Source: CAZPKH01 sp964407165 (GTDB lineage Bacteria > Bacteroidota > Bacteroidia > Bacteroidales > Muribaculaceae). Taken from it: a stretch of DNA of 11,369 bases. The stretch is from assembly GCA_964407165.1 (NCBI GenBank), contig CAYOUJ010000070.1, forward strand, positions 1-11,369. Direction: 5' to 3'. Both the position numbers and the translations under genes were made by a program. The notes under the pieces are model-generated. The model worked only from the letters and a program-made list of their open reading frames with translations. It made no database searches and was not told the origin of the DNA. Position 1 is the stretch's first letter; every line of letters begins with the position of its first letter. Shown here one piece after another: positions 11,340 to 11,369 of the stretch.

Positions 11340-11369
11340 CAATACCCTTAAGCAAACACATTAATAATT

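Noticed and set aside
10996..11361. Minus-strand 121-codon open frame
   Set aside because: It runs through the tRNA-Leu gene, its promoter and its terminator, so it cannot be a real protein gene.

Overview
The window looks like a Bacteroidota chromosome segment, most likely Bacteroidales and possibly a Muribaculaceae-type gut species. Clues are the protein families, the rather GC-rich genes, the lack of Shine-Dalgarno sites, a tRNA without an encoded CCA end, and several promoters of the Bacteroidota type (TTG, 19-22 bases, TAnnTTTG). The genus is inferred; the phylum is well supported.

Layout, left to right. Bases 1-384 are gene-poor and hold a leftward promoter, a possible 28-codon ORF and a perfect 28-bp inverted repeat. 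A secreted type I pullulanase (minus strand) follows. Upstream of it is a short secreted protein of unknown function that is almost only a sorting-domain-like beta fold. An AT-rich region with two back-to-back promoters separates this pair from lgt and an LptF/LptG permease (plus strand), both envelope biogenesis genes. Converging on them from the right are mnmE (tRNA wobble-uridine modification) and, upstream of it, a lipoprotein nuclease of the NucA/Serratia type. Further right is a compact minus-strand operon, rmlB-rmlA-fdtA-fdtB, with 3-bp spacing or overlaps. It should make a dTDP-3-amino-3,6-dideoxyhexose from glucose-1-phosphate for surface glycans. tRNA-Leu(CAG) with promoter and terminator-like hairpin lies upstream of it, and a rightward promoter may sit at the right edge.

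The coding content is ordinary; the non-coding architecture is less so. Heptamer tandem repeats, mostly variants of AACTNNN read in the sense direction, sit just before the start codons of pulA, lgt, lptG and mnmE (an 8-bp variant before rmlB). A further array lies inside the mnmE coding sequence. Three of these genes start at GTG or TTG. Between the short secreted protein gene and pulA, TCGA recurs nine times every 10-11 bp, close to one helical turn. The nuclease promoter is covered by three copies of an 18-bp element spaced exactly 33 bp, each with the palindrome TTCC-AAA-GGAA. These patterns were read directly from the sequence; their functions are inference.
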